From positions 37,434,840 through 37,498,839 of the forward strand of contig CM072513.1 in assembly GCA_036898135.1 (NCBI GenBank): DNA of 64,000 bases, given 5' to 3'. Shown one piece after another: positions 23,515 through 33,089 of the stretch; positions within the stretch are counted from its first letter, which is position 1, and each line of letters starts with the position of its first letter. This DNA is from Oncomelania hupensis (taxonomy: Eukaryota > Mollusca > Gastropoda > Littorinimorpha > Pomatiopsidae). The notes under the pieces are model-generated. The model saw only the letters and a program-made list of their open reading frames with translations. It made no database searches and was not told the DNA's origin. The position numbers and the translations under genes are program-made.

Positions 23515-23835
23515 ATAATTTATGTACGCAAACGCAGATTCTCAAGTGAACAAATTACCAGAATTTGACTTACTATTAAATGAGAAAAGGTTTCATGTCA
23601 TAGCTGTAACTGAAGTGATGACGAAAAACCTATGCAATAAATGCGATACCGTTGTGTTGCCAGGCTGCACTTTCTTGACCGTGACACAGAACAGAGGAGT
23701 GAGTTTCAGTTTGTAAAGAGGGCCTGGATGTGCAAACTTGTTTTTTCCAACCCAGTTCCAGTCATTCGCCCAAAAAGGCAATCACCGAAGTCGAACGAAG
23801 CTCTCCGATGTGTTACGAAATGATGCTTGCATGAC
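23515..23835 (+). mobile_element. LINE endonuclease fragment
   Basis: The frame starting near 23522 reads NADSQVNKLPEFDLLLNEKR then FHVIAVTEV. This is the N-terminal APE-endonuclease pattern N-x-x-S-L-x-N-K and VTE of CR1/jockey-like LINEs. The next stretch, LPGCTFLTVTQNRGVSFSL, continues the domain before stops. It is a short dead fragment. Confidence 0.65.
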
Positions 23836-24314
23836 TATGTCTAGTTGACATTAAAAATGATCGCTGTTCCTTCTAATTCTGTTCGATTTACACAGATTGG
23901 CATTTCGCAACGGTATACTTTGTTAATATGAGCATAATTATAATCGACCATATTTAATAGTTGCGTTCCTTGATTTGCATTTTGTTAGTTCTCAGCAGTA
24001 GGCAAATAATAGCATTCCCCATTTCCTGCCTAGAACCAAGTACTTAGACACTGTTATACAGTATACATAGGCTTAATCTACATTATATATATTATAAGTC
24101 AGTATCCACGCAGCGAAGAAGCTCACTAGTTGAATATAATTATTAGACCTGTATTGTTTGTTTTATACGTAAATAAATGTATAAACTATATCTATTCTAA
24201 TTAATAATATTTAGGCCTATACTTTATAATATTGGAATCTTTAAATTTCCCGAGAAGGACTAGTAGGCTAAGCGAATTTTTTTTTTATATATAACTCGAG
24301 ATCAGAGTTAAATT

Positions 24315-24400
24315 AATAGTTAGTTAGTTATTCATTGCTTACAGGGTCCAGCGGACTGCAAAGAGCCGAATCAGGACCACAAAATCAAGACCACAACTTT
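24315..24400 (-). mobile_element. 3' end of unclassified repeat family R1
   Basis: The sequence GGGTCCAGCGGACTGCAAAG and CCGAATCAGGACCAC, preceded by TTAGTTAGTTATT, is the reverse complement of the 3' end of R1 copies at 26050-26130 and 51505-51568. Only the terminus is present. Confidence 0.7.
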
Positions 24401-24473
24401 GCTAGTAGTAGTAGTATAGTTATTTAGTTAAATCTTTAATTTATTTATTTGTTTTGTTTGTTGTTGTTATTAT

Positions 24474-24488
24474 TATTATTATTATTTG

Positions 24489-24532
<44 letters not shown>
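24474..24532. repeat. (ATT)n microsatellite
   Basis: A trinucleotide run beside the R1 fragment. Confidence 0.9.
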
Positions 24533-24534
<2 letters not shown>

Positions 24535-25547
24535 CTACTTTTTTAAAAATAAGAAAGAATAGTGTGCTGCTGTGTGTGCTCAATCGTGTAAATATAGTCA
24601 GTGACGTTTTGTTTGTTTTTGCTGAAGTTGGGTGTAACACGAAATATTCAGATGGTGTTACTGGTTATTTTTTCTTATAGATTTACCAAAGTTTTCAGAT
24701 GATTTATGGAAATTTCTGCCTGCCACGCAACATTTTTTAATACGTGTTTCTCATTAAAATACATATCATTGACATACATAACAAATTTACTGTATCAATT
24801 AAAAAGAATAATATTAGTTAAATAAATAATTGCTTTGGTGCTTGCAATAAAAATGTCATTGTTTTTTGAGACCATTATAAACTTGCTTTGCCTTGTTGTG
24901 CTGAAGGGACATCAACGTATCCATAGCGCTTTGAAGTTTTGTCATGGTTTTATTGTTGATATAGATGTGAAATCATTGTATGTGTGCATTATGTGTTATG
25001 TATTGCTTTTACTCTTTATTATTAATTGTGTCAGTATATTAATCATCATAAAATAATAATAATAATACTAACTGCTTAAAAATGTGAATCTCGACTTGAC
25101 TTACATCTTGAAGCTGTGCAGATCAAAACAGAATTAGATCTAGAAGCAACAGCAGCTATTTTTATGCACATATGTTTCACCACAGGCTCTGAAGTCTTTT
25201 CTTTTGTCTTTGTAAACTCGTGGGCCTCCTACATACGTACGTAGTATAGTATGTAATTGAGGCCTACGAAACACGAGACTTCCCAGCCTGTGGTTTCACG
25301 TAGTCCTGCCAGCATTCGTTCGTAAAACATCGGATAGCTTTGCTCGACTCGGAGAGCTTCGTTCGACTTCGTTAATTGGCTTTTTCAGCGAATGACTGGA
25401 TCTAGGTTGGAAAAAACAAGTTCGCAGCCTGGATGTCTTCAGGTTTTTCTTCCCTCGCATTTTCACCTTTCTCTCTCTCTGTCCCCTACCCTCCCTCATT
25501 TCATTTTTATGTGAACATGTAATGATCACTGAACCACTTATTTTAAT

Positions 25548-26131
25548 AATAATTTGACAACCCCCTTTGGGGTGCTGGGGTTTTCTGTATAAATAGTATC
25601 CCCACTTTGTGGAAATTCAGTGCTTAAAGTTACCATTGTTTCTGTCATTCTCATTTGTTCTTTATCATTCCTAACGTTTTATCAATCTACTATCTTCTAT
25701 GCTAGACCAGTCACCTACCTTTTTTCTGGAAAACTCTCCCAAAACTCCTCGTCTGTGTAAGGGGTCTGCTGGGTCAGCTTGGGGATATTGGATGCTTTGT
25801 GCCAAATGGTCACTAGAGCTTTCTATGTTATTATTATTTAGCTATGTAAGCATTTTATATGTATAATATTTTATAATGTTTATATTCTATTTTGTTTGTG
25901 TAAACGGGGTTCGATAAAATAGAGTACAGCCTCAGCGTCCCGTGCATGGGATGCTTTTATTGTAAAGTGACAGGCTGGTGGAGTGCCTTCAGTGTTACCA
26001 TTAGGGTTGTTTCAGCAGATCTTTTATATGGATCGGGGTTGAATCCTCTTTCAACCAAGTTGTGGTCCTGATTCAACTCTTTGCAGTCCGCTGGACCCTA
26101 TAAACAATGACTAATTAACTAACTAACTTTA
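25548..26131 (+). mobile_element. Unclassified interspersed repeat R1, copy 1
   Basis: It starts near CCCCCTTTGGGGTGCTGGGG and runs through TCTGTATAAATAGTATCCCC and GGGATGCTTTTATTGTAAAG. It ends TTTGCAGTCCGCTGGACCCT, ATAAACAATGAC and (TAAC)n. Copies 2 and 3 (28741-29312, 50749-51568) align along the whole length. It has no long frame. The right edge coincides with the start of the MAX-like pseudogene homology. Confidence 0.75.
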
Positions 26132-26519
26132 ATTTGACATGCAAACTATACCCAAAATTAAGGTAAGTAGCTTTATTTGAAGCATTTCTAACTAATGATT
26201 TCAGGATGCTGACAGGGGAAGCCACAGAGGAAGAGATGTTGGAGGAGCAGGTGGAGAGTATGATACCAATGCCGATGAAAAAATTTGACACACTAAATTG
26301 TTCTACAAGCTTAATAAAAAGCTAGCCTCTCAAGAGGCTTTTCTGACCAAGGTATGTACACAAACAAGATGTTGTGATGTGTAAATTGTGAATAAACATT
26401 ATAAAATAATAATAAATAATAACAAGATGCATGCACATGTATTCCCACTTTTCTGGTTTCAGAGATAATTAATGCATAAATGTATTATATCATTATTAGG
26501 CAAAGATGTATGTATGTAA

Positions 26520-27955
26520 ACCTTGAGATGTGTTAATCGGCATGTAACTGATAAGGTCCAGTGTCTTGTTTGAAAATAAATCACTAGGACTTCAGCGAAA
26601 ATTTCATTATGACGATTGAGATTTCAAACCGTGACAAAACCATGGTCAGTCATTCATGCATGAATTCTAGACTTGCTTTTCCTGCTCCTCACCACAAGTG
26701 ATGGATGTGAACAAAAACGAACAAAAGTTGTTAAACAAGCTAGCCAAAAGTCTAGCGACGAAAGATTTCAGTTACCTGTTGACCAAGGCAAAATATTACG
26801 ACTGTTACGCTTATTTATCAATAGTCGATTCAGCCCCGATGCTTGAATCTTGATATGTGTAACTCGAATTCGTTTATCCACGCAACATGTTCACTCAGCA
26901 ACAAGGCAGGAATCGTCGTATACAGTTTTTTTTAAACTTTATTCAGCAAACACCAACAACTGCATACAAGATCGTTCTAAAAATCACTTCAAAAATCACT
27001 TTTTTAAGCAGACAATGCATTACTTATAATATAGCCTCTCTGCAATCCAGTAAAGCTTAGAACATTCCAGAGTGATGGAACAACACCCAATAAAAATAAA
27101 ACTCATCACTGGAACTGTCTTACGACATAGAACATTCCTCAGTTTAGAAGAATTGCCTAGCTATTACCAGATAGGTCTGGAAATTTCGATCGGTAATAAA
27201 CAATTCCAGAACATTCTCAACGATACTTTAAAAAATATCGATGACGAAAATTATTAATACTATACAAAGCTTTTTCTAGCAAAAACACAAAATCAAAGGT
27301 AAATAAACGCTATCATTGCATTCTTTGCAAAACAAAACCTTTGGAATTATCGTGCGCGTCTCAATCGTAAAGACGACATGGAATTCTCTCTCTTTCTCGC
27401 TCTCTCTCTCGTCAATAATGATACAGCCTTCCGATTGCATTAAAAAATTAGATGTAACTGACAGTGAAACAAAACGACAGAGACAGAAAGAGACAGAGAC
27501 AGGGACAGAGAAGGACAAAGAGAGAAAGTTTCAAATTTTAATGTGTACATTTTAAACTTATTTTTAATATTTACTTTGCATGAGAGAGGGAGAGAGAGAG
27601 TTTAAAATTTAAGTGTGCACCTTTTAAGCTTATTTTTAATATTTATCAACTTATACTTAAGTTAACATGGTTTAGTTGTGTGGATGTGTCACTGTGAGTG
27701 TGCGTATTGAAGTAAAAGAACAATAAATGAGTGTGTGGTCACTCATTCATTCATGTTTACAACCAGTTGCAATTTAAATGCCAAATGGCAGTTCAGTCAA
27801 TTTGTGTATTGACCAGAGCATTTTGTAAGACAATACATATATTGACTGGAAATTTTAGTAATTACATGTATTGTCTAGTGGTCACAGTCAAAACACGAAT
27901 TGACTAATTTTTTAAAAGCAGTGCACGTATTGACTGAATACACAGATTGCCGGTA
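26520..27955. other. Sequence present in pseudogene intron but absent from intact MAX-like gene
   Basis: Homology to the intact locus stops near 26520 and resumes near 27965 (GCACAGAAATCGAATCTGTC). The extra 1.4 kb has no clear ORF, terminal repeats or RNA gene. It includes GA-rich low-complexity sequence at 27380-27600. It may be an insertion here or a deletion in the intact gene. Confidence 0.5.
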
Positions 27956-28339
27956 ACATGTATATATAATGCACAGAAATCGAATCTGTCCCACTGATAT
28001 TAGATCAGTGTGTCACTTTGATGCACGGACTTCTTTAATAGTACAGCGAATTTGTGTTGTACGCATTCATCTTTTCTTATATGCTTCACATGAAACTCAT
28101 TTCATTCTCCATGCAAAATCTACTGACAAAGATGATCTGTTTCTATTATTTTCTAAATAACATGAATGTTTGTAACTTTTAAGACTGATTATGTGACCCT
28201 AAGGAAATTCTTGCGACTCCCTAAATATTTTCCATGGCATTTTCACGCTGAGAATGACCCCCTCCTTCATTGTAAAGAATTATCACTGGTTTTCGTCTGT
28301 ATTAATATAGGGTGGCACAGTAGTATTATTGGCAATGTT

Positions 28340-28600
28340 TCATTTTAAGCAAGGTCTCGAATGGTTAGTACTTGGATCGGTGACATTGCTTGGAAGACAA
28401 TGACCAAACAACACAGATTGAAACAAGGGTTCAACACACCCAAGTCCACCCAGCTGTGAATGGGTACCTGGATTTGTTTACAACCAGGAAGGTAAAGCAT
28501 CAAGGAAAGAGGAGAACACCATTGCCCTGCCCTCATTAAGCTGGCCTAGATAAAAAATTGAGGTACCAGAACGCTGCCCTCCCAACGACTGACAGGTTAT
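28340..28600 (+). mobile_element. 5S-rRNA-derived SINE (SINE3-like)
   Basis: The head contains GGTTAGTACTTGGATCGGTG, close to the 3' half of 5S rRNA (GGTTAGTACTTGGATGGGTGACC in most animals), including the internal promoter box C side. The body has CCACCCAGCTGTGAATGGGT then ACCTGG, a motif shared by many invertebrate SINE central domains. The 5' part of 5S is missing, so the copy is 5'-truncated. It sits in the expanded intron of the MAX-like pseudogene. Confidence 0.65.
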
Positions 28601-28740
28601 GGAAACACCTTTACCTTATATACAGGAAAACCCCTTGGGGTCATGAGCAATCTTGCCACTGTAGATTGTTCTAACCTATAAAGGGAAACGTGAAAGCCCC
28701 AGTTGAAAACCTGTCTTTCCTTTATAGGCATGACCGATTC

Positions 28741-29312
28741 ACTGCGGCAACAGTACCCCCGCTGGAGTGCCGGGGGTTTCAGTATAAATAGTATCCCCAC
28801 TTTCTGGAAATTTAGTGCTTTAAATTCCCACTGTCGCTGTCTTCCTCATTTGCTCGTTCCCATTCCTGCTCTGTCCTATCACTGTGCTATACTATCTTCT
28901 TCTTCGCTAGATCAATGACCTACCTTTTTTCTTGAAAACTCTTCCTGGACAAGACTCCTTGTTTGTGTATGAGGTCTGTTGGATCAGCTTGGGAGTGTTG
29001 GACGCTTTCTGCCGGGTGGTCACTAGGGCTTCCTATGATGTTATTATTTAGCAATATAGGCATTTTATATGTATGTGTTTTGTTGATAATTTATAATGAT
29101 GTTTGTATTCTATTTTGTTTTTGTAACCGGGGTTCGATTAGTTGGGGTAAAGCCTCAGCCGTCCCCTGCGTGGGATGTCTTTATTGTAAAGTGACTGGCC
29201 CGTGAAGGGCATTCAGTTTTCCCACTAGGGTTGTTTCAGCAGATCTTTTATGCGGATCGGGGGTTGTCCGGTCCTGATTTGGCTCGGAAGAGTCCGCAGG
29301 ACCTAAAGCAAC
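28741..29312 (+). mobile_element. Unclassified interspersed repeat R1, copy 2
   Basis: It aligns with copies 1 and 3, from CCCCCGCTGGAGTGCCGGGG through TAAATAGTATCCCCACTTTC and GCGTGGGATGTCTTTATTGT to GGTCCTGATTTGGCTC. The tail is AATCAATCAATCAATC in place of (TAAC)n. It is inserted in the MAX-like pseudogene intron next to the 5S-derived SINE. Confidence 0.75.
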
Positions 29313-29632
29313 AATCAATCAATCAATCAATATACAGGAAAGACTTTGGAAGTTTGACGGACAGATATTGCGTTACCAGGATAACATTGAAACTGTCGTC
29401 TGCAACAATTTACAGATTATCAGACTTGACTGCACATATGCAGAGAATATTTTCTACCTGGGAAGAGGATCATTTTATGATGAGGCAAGCCACAGTGACC
29501 CTGATAGTTCTGTGCATGCTCAAGGAATGTTTGTGACTTACAATGTGACACGAGAGTTGATGATTGTGCAAGGAACATTTCTTCAGCCTTTCACCTGGTC
29601 AGGTATTCTTCCTGTACATAACTTTTAGTTTT

Positions 29633-29995
29633 GGTTTGTGTAAAGAATGAAAACAATGCTGTGACAAAATGTTCTGAAAAATGACAATCTGATCTTGAGC
29701 TTTAAAATATTATTTAGTTATCATTTCATTATGAATTGTTCTTATTTAGTTTTGGTTTGTGTAAAGAATGAAAACAATGCTGTGACAAAATGTTCTGAAA
29801 AATGACAATCTGATCTTGAGCTTTAAAATATTATTTAGTTATCATTTCATTATGAATTGTTCTTATTTAGTTTTGGTTTGTGTAAAGAATGAAAACAATG
29901 CTGTGACAAAATGTTCTGAAAAATGACAATCTGATCTTGAGCTTTAAAATATTATTTAGTTATCATTTCATTATGAATTGTTCTTATATAGCACC
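29633..29995 (+). repeat. 121-bp tandem triplication
   Basis: Three near-identical copies of a 121-bp unit (GGTTTGTGTAAAGAATGAAA to GAATTGTTCTTAT) start at 29633, 29754 and 29875. The intact MAX-like locus has a single copy near 59553-59665. The expansion is specific to the pseudogene copy. Confidence 0.95.
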
Positions 29996-30125
29996 AGCTC
30001 AAGAGCTGCTCAGTGAGCTGGCTGAAAATAGGATCTAAGGCAATGCGCTCAAGGTCCTAAGTTGCTGCGTGATGTGTGCCATCTTATGTCCCACACCACT
30101 GAGTGATTCTGAACAAGAAAAGAGG
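29970..30125 (+). mobile_element. SINE-like repeat
   Basis: It carries TTCTTATATAGCACCAGCTC, AAGAGCTGCTCAGTGAGCTGG and CACACCACTGAGTGATTCTG, shared with 59655-59790, 21760-21880 and 37960-38090. Confidence 0.65.
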
Positions 30126-31768
30126 CTTAGAACCTAGTGCTTGGTGGCTGTGTTATTGTGCTTTGCACTTTTATAGTGCTGTGCTTGTTTGCCTGCAAAA
30201 TACCATATTAAAAAAACAACAACAACGCCTTTTTCCATGTTGGAATGAGCAAAGGGCATCGAAGTAATATAATATTATCTCTCAGTTTGTAAAGCACATG
30301 TAATTTTCATTTCAGGAGAAGAATTCCAAATCAAAGGGGTCAGTGTCAAAAGATGCAGTACTTGAAGCTACAATTAAAGATCTGTGACAAACTAAGCTGA
30401 GTTTGAGCGCTTGGAAGAAATTGAAGCTAGAGCGACTAAATTATTACAGTTGTATATTGCATATTGTTACTTTAGTCTCCATTTTGTACTTTGGATTTGT
30501 ATCCTCTAAGGGCACAATTGATCATTAATTTATGTAATGTTTAAGTAGACGAATGAATCTTTCAAGTCTTTTCTATTATGTTCATCACATTGTAGCATAT
30601 ATTTAACTTAATAGCCTCTCAACTTTATACTTTATTTTGAATGAAATGAAAGCAATTGCCTGTTCACCAAAGGCAAGTAAAATTTCTGTAGTGATCTAAC
30701 CCTTGTTTGCTGACCTGCCCAACTGCTGACTTTTTAGCTGCCATCCAGTCATTTCATCCATTCTATTTACCAAGATATTTTCAAGTGTTACTAAATTGCA
30801 CTCTGTTCTTTTACATTTTATGAAATTTGTTCATTGACTTGTAAGAAATGCTGCAGGCAAGAAACACCCCTGACACTACTATTATATGCTTCATCTCACA
30901 GCATGTGTTAGAATACCAACAGTTACTGAATGATAACTGTTCAATATTCTCAGATGCTGCAAGTTGTGGAAAGCAGAAAGTTCAGAAGCCTTCTGATGCT
31001 GATCCTTCCACCAGTTCTAGTTCAATGTCAAACCCTGAGCTTTTACAGCCTCCTCCAGCCAAGCGCCAAAGCAAGGCCAAACATTAGCAACCTCTGTGTC
31101 TGTGTGTGTGTGTGTGTGTGGGTGGGTGGGTGGGTGTGGAGTGAGTAAGAAAGACTTAACCATCTGTAGATTTAGACTTTGTTGATCAGTACCCTATTGT
31201 GTATGTGAGTGTGCAAACTATGATTTGTCAAGAATTGTCACTGTTAAACAGCGAGTAGTGACTTGTGGACATAAGAAAGTTGTTTAGCAAATGTCAAGTT
31301 TAGACATGATTCAAAAATTTTTGTTGCCAGTCGTGAACTGACCACTCTGTGAGGAGCACGGCTACTATTAGAAGTCTGCTAAAAGGTATGACGTTTTGTC
31401 AGTATGTATTACAGAAACTAATGAGTTATACAAAGCAAAAGGTATAACAATTGTATGACCGGAGCACCAAAAATCAATAGGTCAATTCCAGAATTTAATC
31501 GGTTACTAGCAGATAATATTAACTGCTTTGACCAACTCTGAAAAACACCAAAGAATGTAGCTAGCTATAGACTTGTTATTTTATTTATTGTAAGTATATA
31601 CTGTGTACATAATTCTGAACAACGTGAAATGGAAGAAGGGAATGAAGGAAGATAAAACTAAGCTAACATAAAATAAGATAACATAAAACATAATTAATGT
31701 TAGAATAAATGTGTGAACTTCCAATGCATGCATTGCTGTTATTCTCTTTATATTGGATGTTTGTGTTT

Positions 31769-31770
<2 letters not shown>

Positions 31771-31864
<94 letters not shown>

Positions 31865-31889
31865 AGTGTGTGTGTGTGTGTGTGTGTGT
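31771..31889. repeat. (CT)n-(TG)n compound microsatellite, 5' side of 2A LINE
   Basis: About 46 CT units are followed by CGAG and a TG run ending where LINE sequence begins. A matching CT-then-TG run resumes at 37298 after the LINE 3' end. Confidence 0.9.
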
Positions 31890-32000
31890 GCAGAGCAGCC
31901 GAAGAGGTAGGACGTGTTTCGTGAGGTCTCTCGCCTAATTGACGTGTGCTCACTATTTGCAATCACACTAGTTGTTTGGCATAGTGTTTTGATTCGAAAT

Positions 32001-33032
32001 ATGCCTACGGCGAGTACTTGTTTTAGAGCCATTTGTGGTTCTTTCCTGCCAGTTTTCATTAACTTTATGGCTCTGAGGGCTGTTGAAAAGAAAAAAATGA
32101 GAATTCGGACGCTGACTCCGCGTAGTTGGCTGGACAGAGTGCTGTGTGGTACGGTCATGTCGTACATGTTTTGGGGTAGTGTTCTACTGTTGTGTTGTGG
32201 TGATGTAGAAACGAACCCAGGCCCCAACTCAACTCCTTCTTCTACCGGCGGCATGGTGCAGACGAGGTTACAATCATCAAGTCGGGAAAAAACGAACGAC
32301 AGGAACTCCAGCAGCGGTCGCGACAACGTCAAACCAAATCGGTCGTATGCCTCAGCTGCCACTGAACCGTCGTTGAGTGAAATAATGGCCAAGTTGGAGA
32401 CGATGGACAGTGCCATGAACGAGAAACTGGACTCTGTGAGGGATGATGTGCAGTCAATAAAAGGTCAGTTCAGTAAGCTACAACAGGAGGTGGAAGAGTT
32501 GACGGACAAGGTTGGAAGTTTGAGTCATGAGAATAGGCTGTTGGGGAAAAAGAACAACGATTTGGAAGATAAGGTTGAGCGATTGGAGAGAAAACTGGAT
32601 GATTTAGAAGGACGGTCAAAGAGAAATAATCTTCTGTTTTATGGCTTGATGCGTGATGAAAATGAAACGAATACGGACTGTGAACTCGCTGTGAAAAAAT
32701 TATTGGAAGAAAAAACAGGATTGAGTGACTTGAGTTTTGACCGTGTGCACCGTCTAAATATGAAAGCCAACTCCCCTGTGATTGCACGATGTACTTTTTA
32801 CAAGGACAAAGTAGCAATTCTGAAAGAGAAAACTAAACTCAAAGGAACAAACATTTTCATCGGTGAAGATTTTGCCATGTCTGTGAGAGAAACGCGCAAG
32901 AAACTGACCAAACTGATGAAAGAACAAAGAAATGCTGGTAAAAGAGTGGCCTTGGTCTTTGATCACCTAATTATTGACAATCAGAAGTTTTTTCTGTCAA
33001 ATGACGGGGAGGGGTTGGTGAAGAAAGACTAG
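32001..33032 (+). CDS. LINE ORF1 protein with N-terminal 2A motif and coiled coil
   Basis: The frame of 343 residues is taken from the ATG at 32001; the open frame extends further upstream, to 31914, only through a GTG. Residues 50-66 are hydrophobic. They lead into GDVETNPGP at 67-75, the exact D-x-E-x-NPGP ribosome-skipping signature, so the leader should be released from the rest. A Ser/Asn-rich stretch, a heptad-rich coiled coil (about residues 130-215: KLETMD, SIKGQFSKLQQEVEELTDKV, KVERLERKLDDLEGRSKRNN) and an RRM-like C-terminal domain (FDRVHRLN, ARCTFYKDK, RETRKKLTKLMKEQR) follow. The trimerising coil plus RNA-binding layout is that of L1-type ORF1p nucleic-acid chaperones. In related LINEs 2A-released N-termini are known. 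No CCHC knuckle is present. Confidence 0.88.
   Translation: MPTASTCFRAICGSFLPVFINFMALRAVEKKKMRIRTLTPRSWLDRVLCGTVMSYMFWGSVLLLCCGDVETNPGPNSTPSSTGGMVQTRLQSSSREKTNDRNSSSGRDNVKPNRSYASAATEPSLSEIMAKLETMDSAMNEKLDSVRDDVQSIKGQFSKLQQEVEELTDKVGSLSHENRLLGKKNNDLEDKVERLERKLDDLEGRSKRNNLLFYGLMRDENETNTDCELAVKKLLEEKTGLSDLSFDRVHRLNMKANSPVIARCTFYKDKVAILKEKTKLKGTNIFIGEDFAMSVRETRKKLTKLMKEQRNAGKRVALVFDHLIIDNQKFFLSNDGEGLVKKD
32199..32225 (+). promoter_or_regulatory. 2A ribosome-skipping motif
   Basis: Codons 67-75 of ORF1 read GDVETNPGP, matching the 2A consensus, with a hydrophobic run and CC just before. Translation is expected to stall at the final Gly-Pro junction, release the leader and continue. This is recognised from the known motif and not tested. 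Confidence 0.85.
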
Positions 33033-33089
33033 GACTCTGGCCGCCCCTGTGTTTTCAATCAGAGCACTCAAGCTAATCAATGTAACGAT

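Larger units (their letters stand above)
26205..31087 (+). pseudogene. MAX-like bHLH-zipper pseudogene (duplicate copy)
   Basis: Three exon-like blocks match exons 3-5 of the gene at 57616-60587. 26205-26351 matches exon 3, still followed by a GTATGTAC donor. 30318-30460 matches exon 4 but has a TGA after about 18 codons. 30954-31087 matches exon 5, with a complete PPPAKRQ...KAKH-stop ending. Exon 3 has lost the HNALERKRR basic region to a small deletion and then hits a stop, so no DNA-binding protein can be made. Exons 1-2 are not found. Introns also align with the intact locus, so this is a DNA-level duplication, not a retrocopy. It is expanded by R1, a SINE and other insertions. Confidence 0.8.

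Noticed and set aside
29368..29628. 86-codon frame with plausible-looking protein text
   Set aside because: The related copies at 22125 and 59265 are broken in this frame, and no motif was recognised, so it is treated as repeat sequence.
26133..31260. Retrocopy origin of the MAX-like pseudogene
   Set aside because: Introns as well as exons align with the intact gene, so it arose by DNA duplication.
31663..32416. Arg-Glu and Ser-Leu repeat frames around the CT run
   Set aside because: Translation of (CT)n/(TG)n; the minus-strand 222-codon frame is antisense to LINE ORF1.
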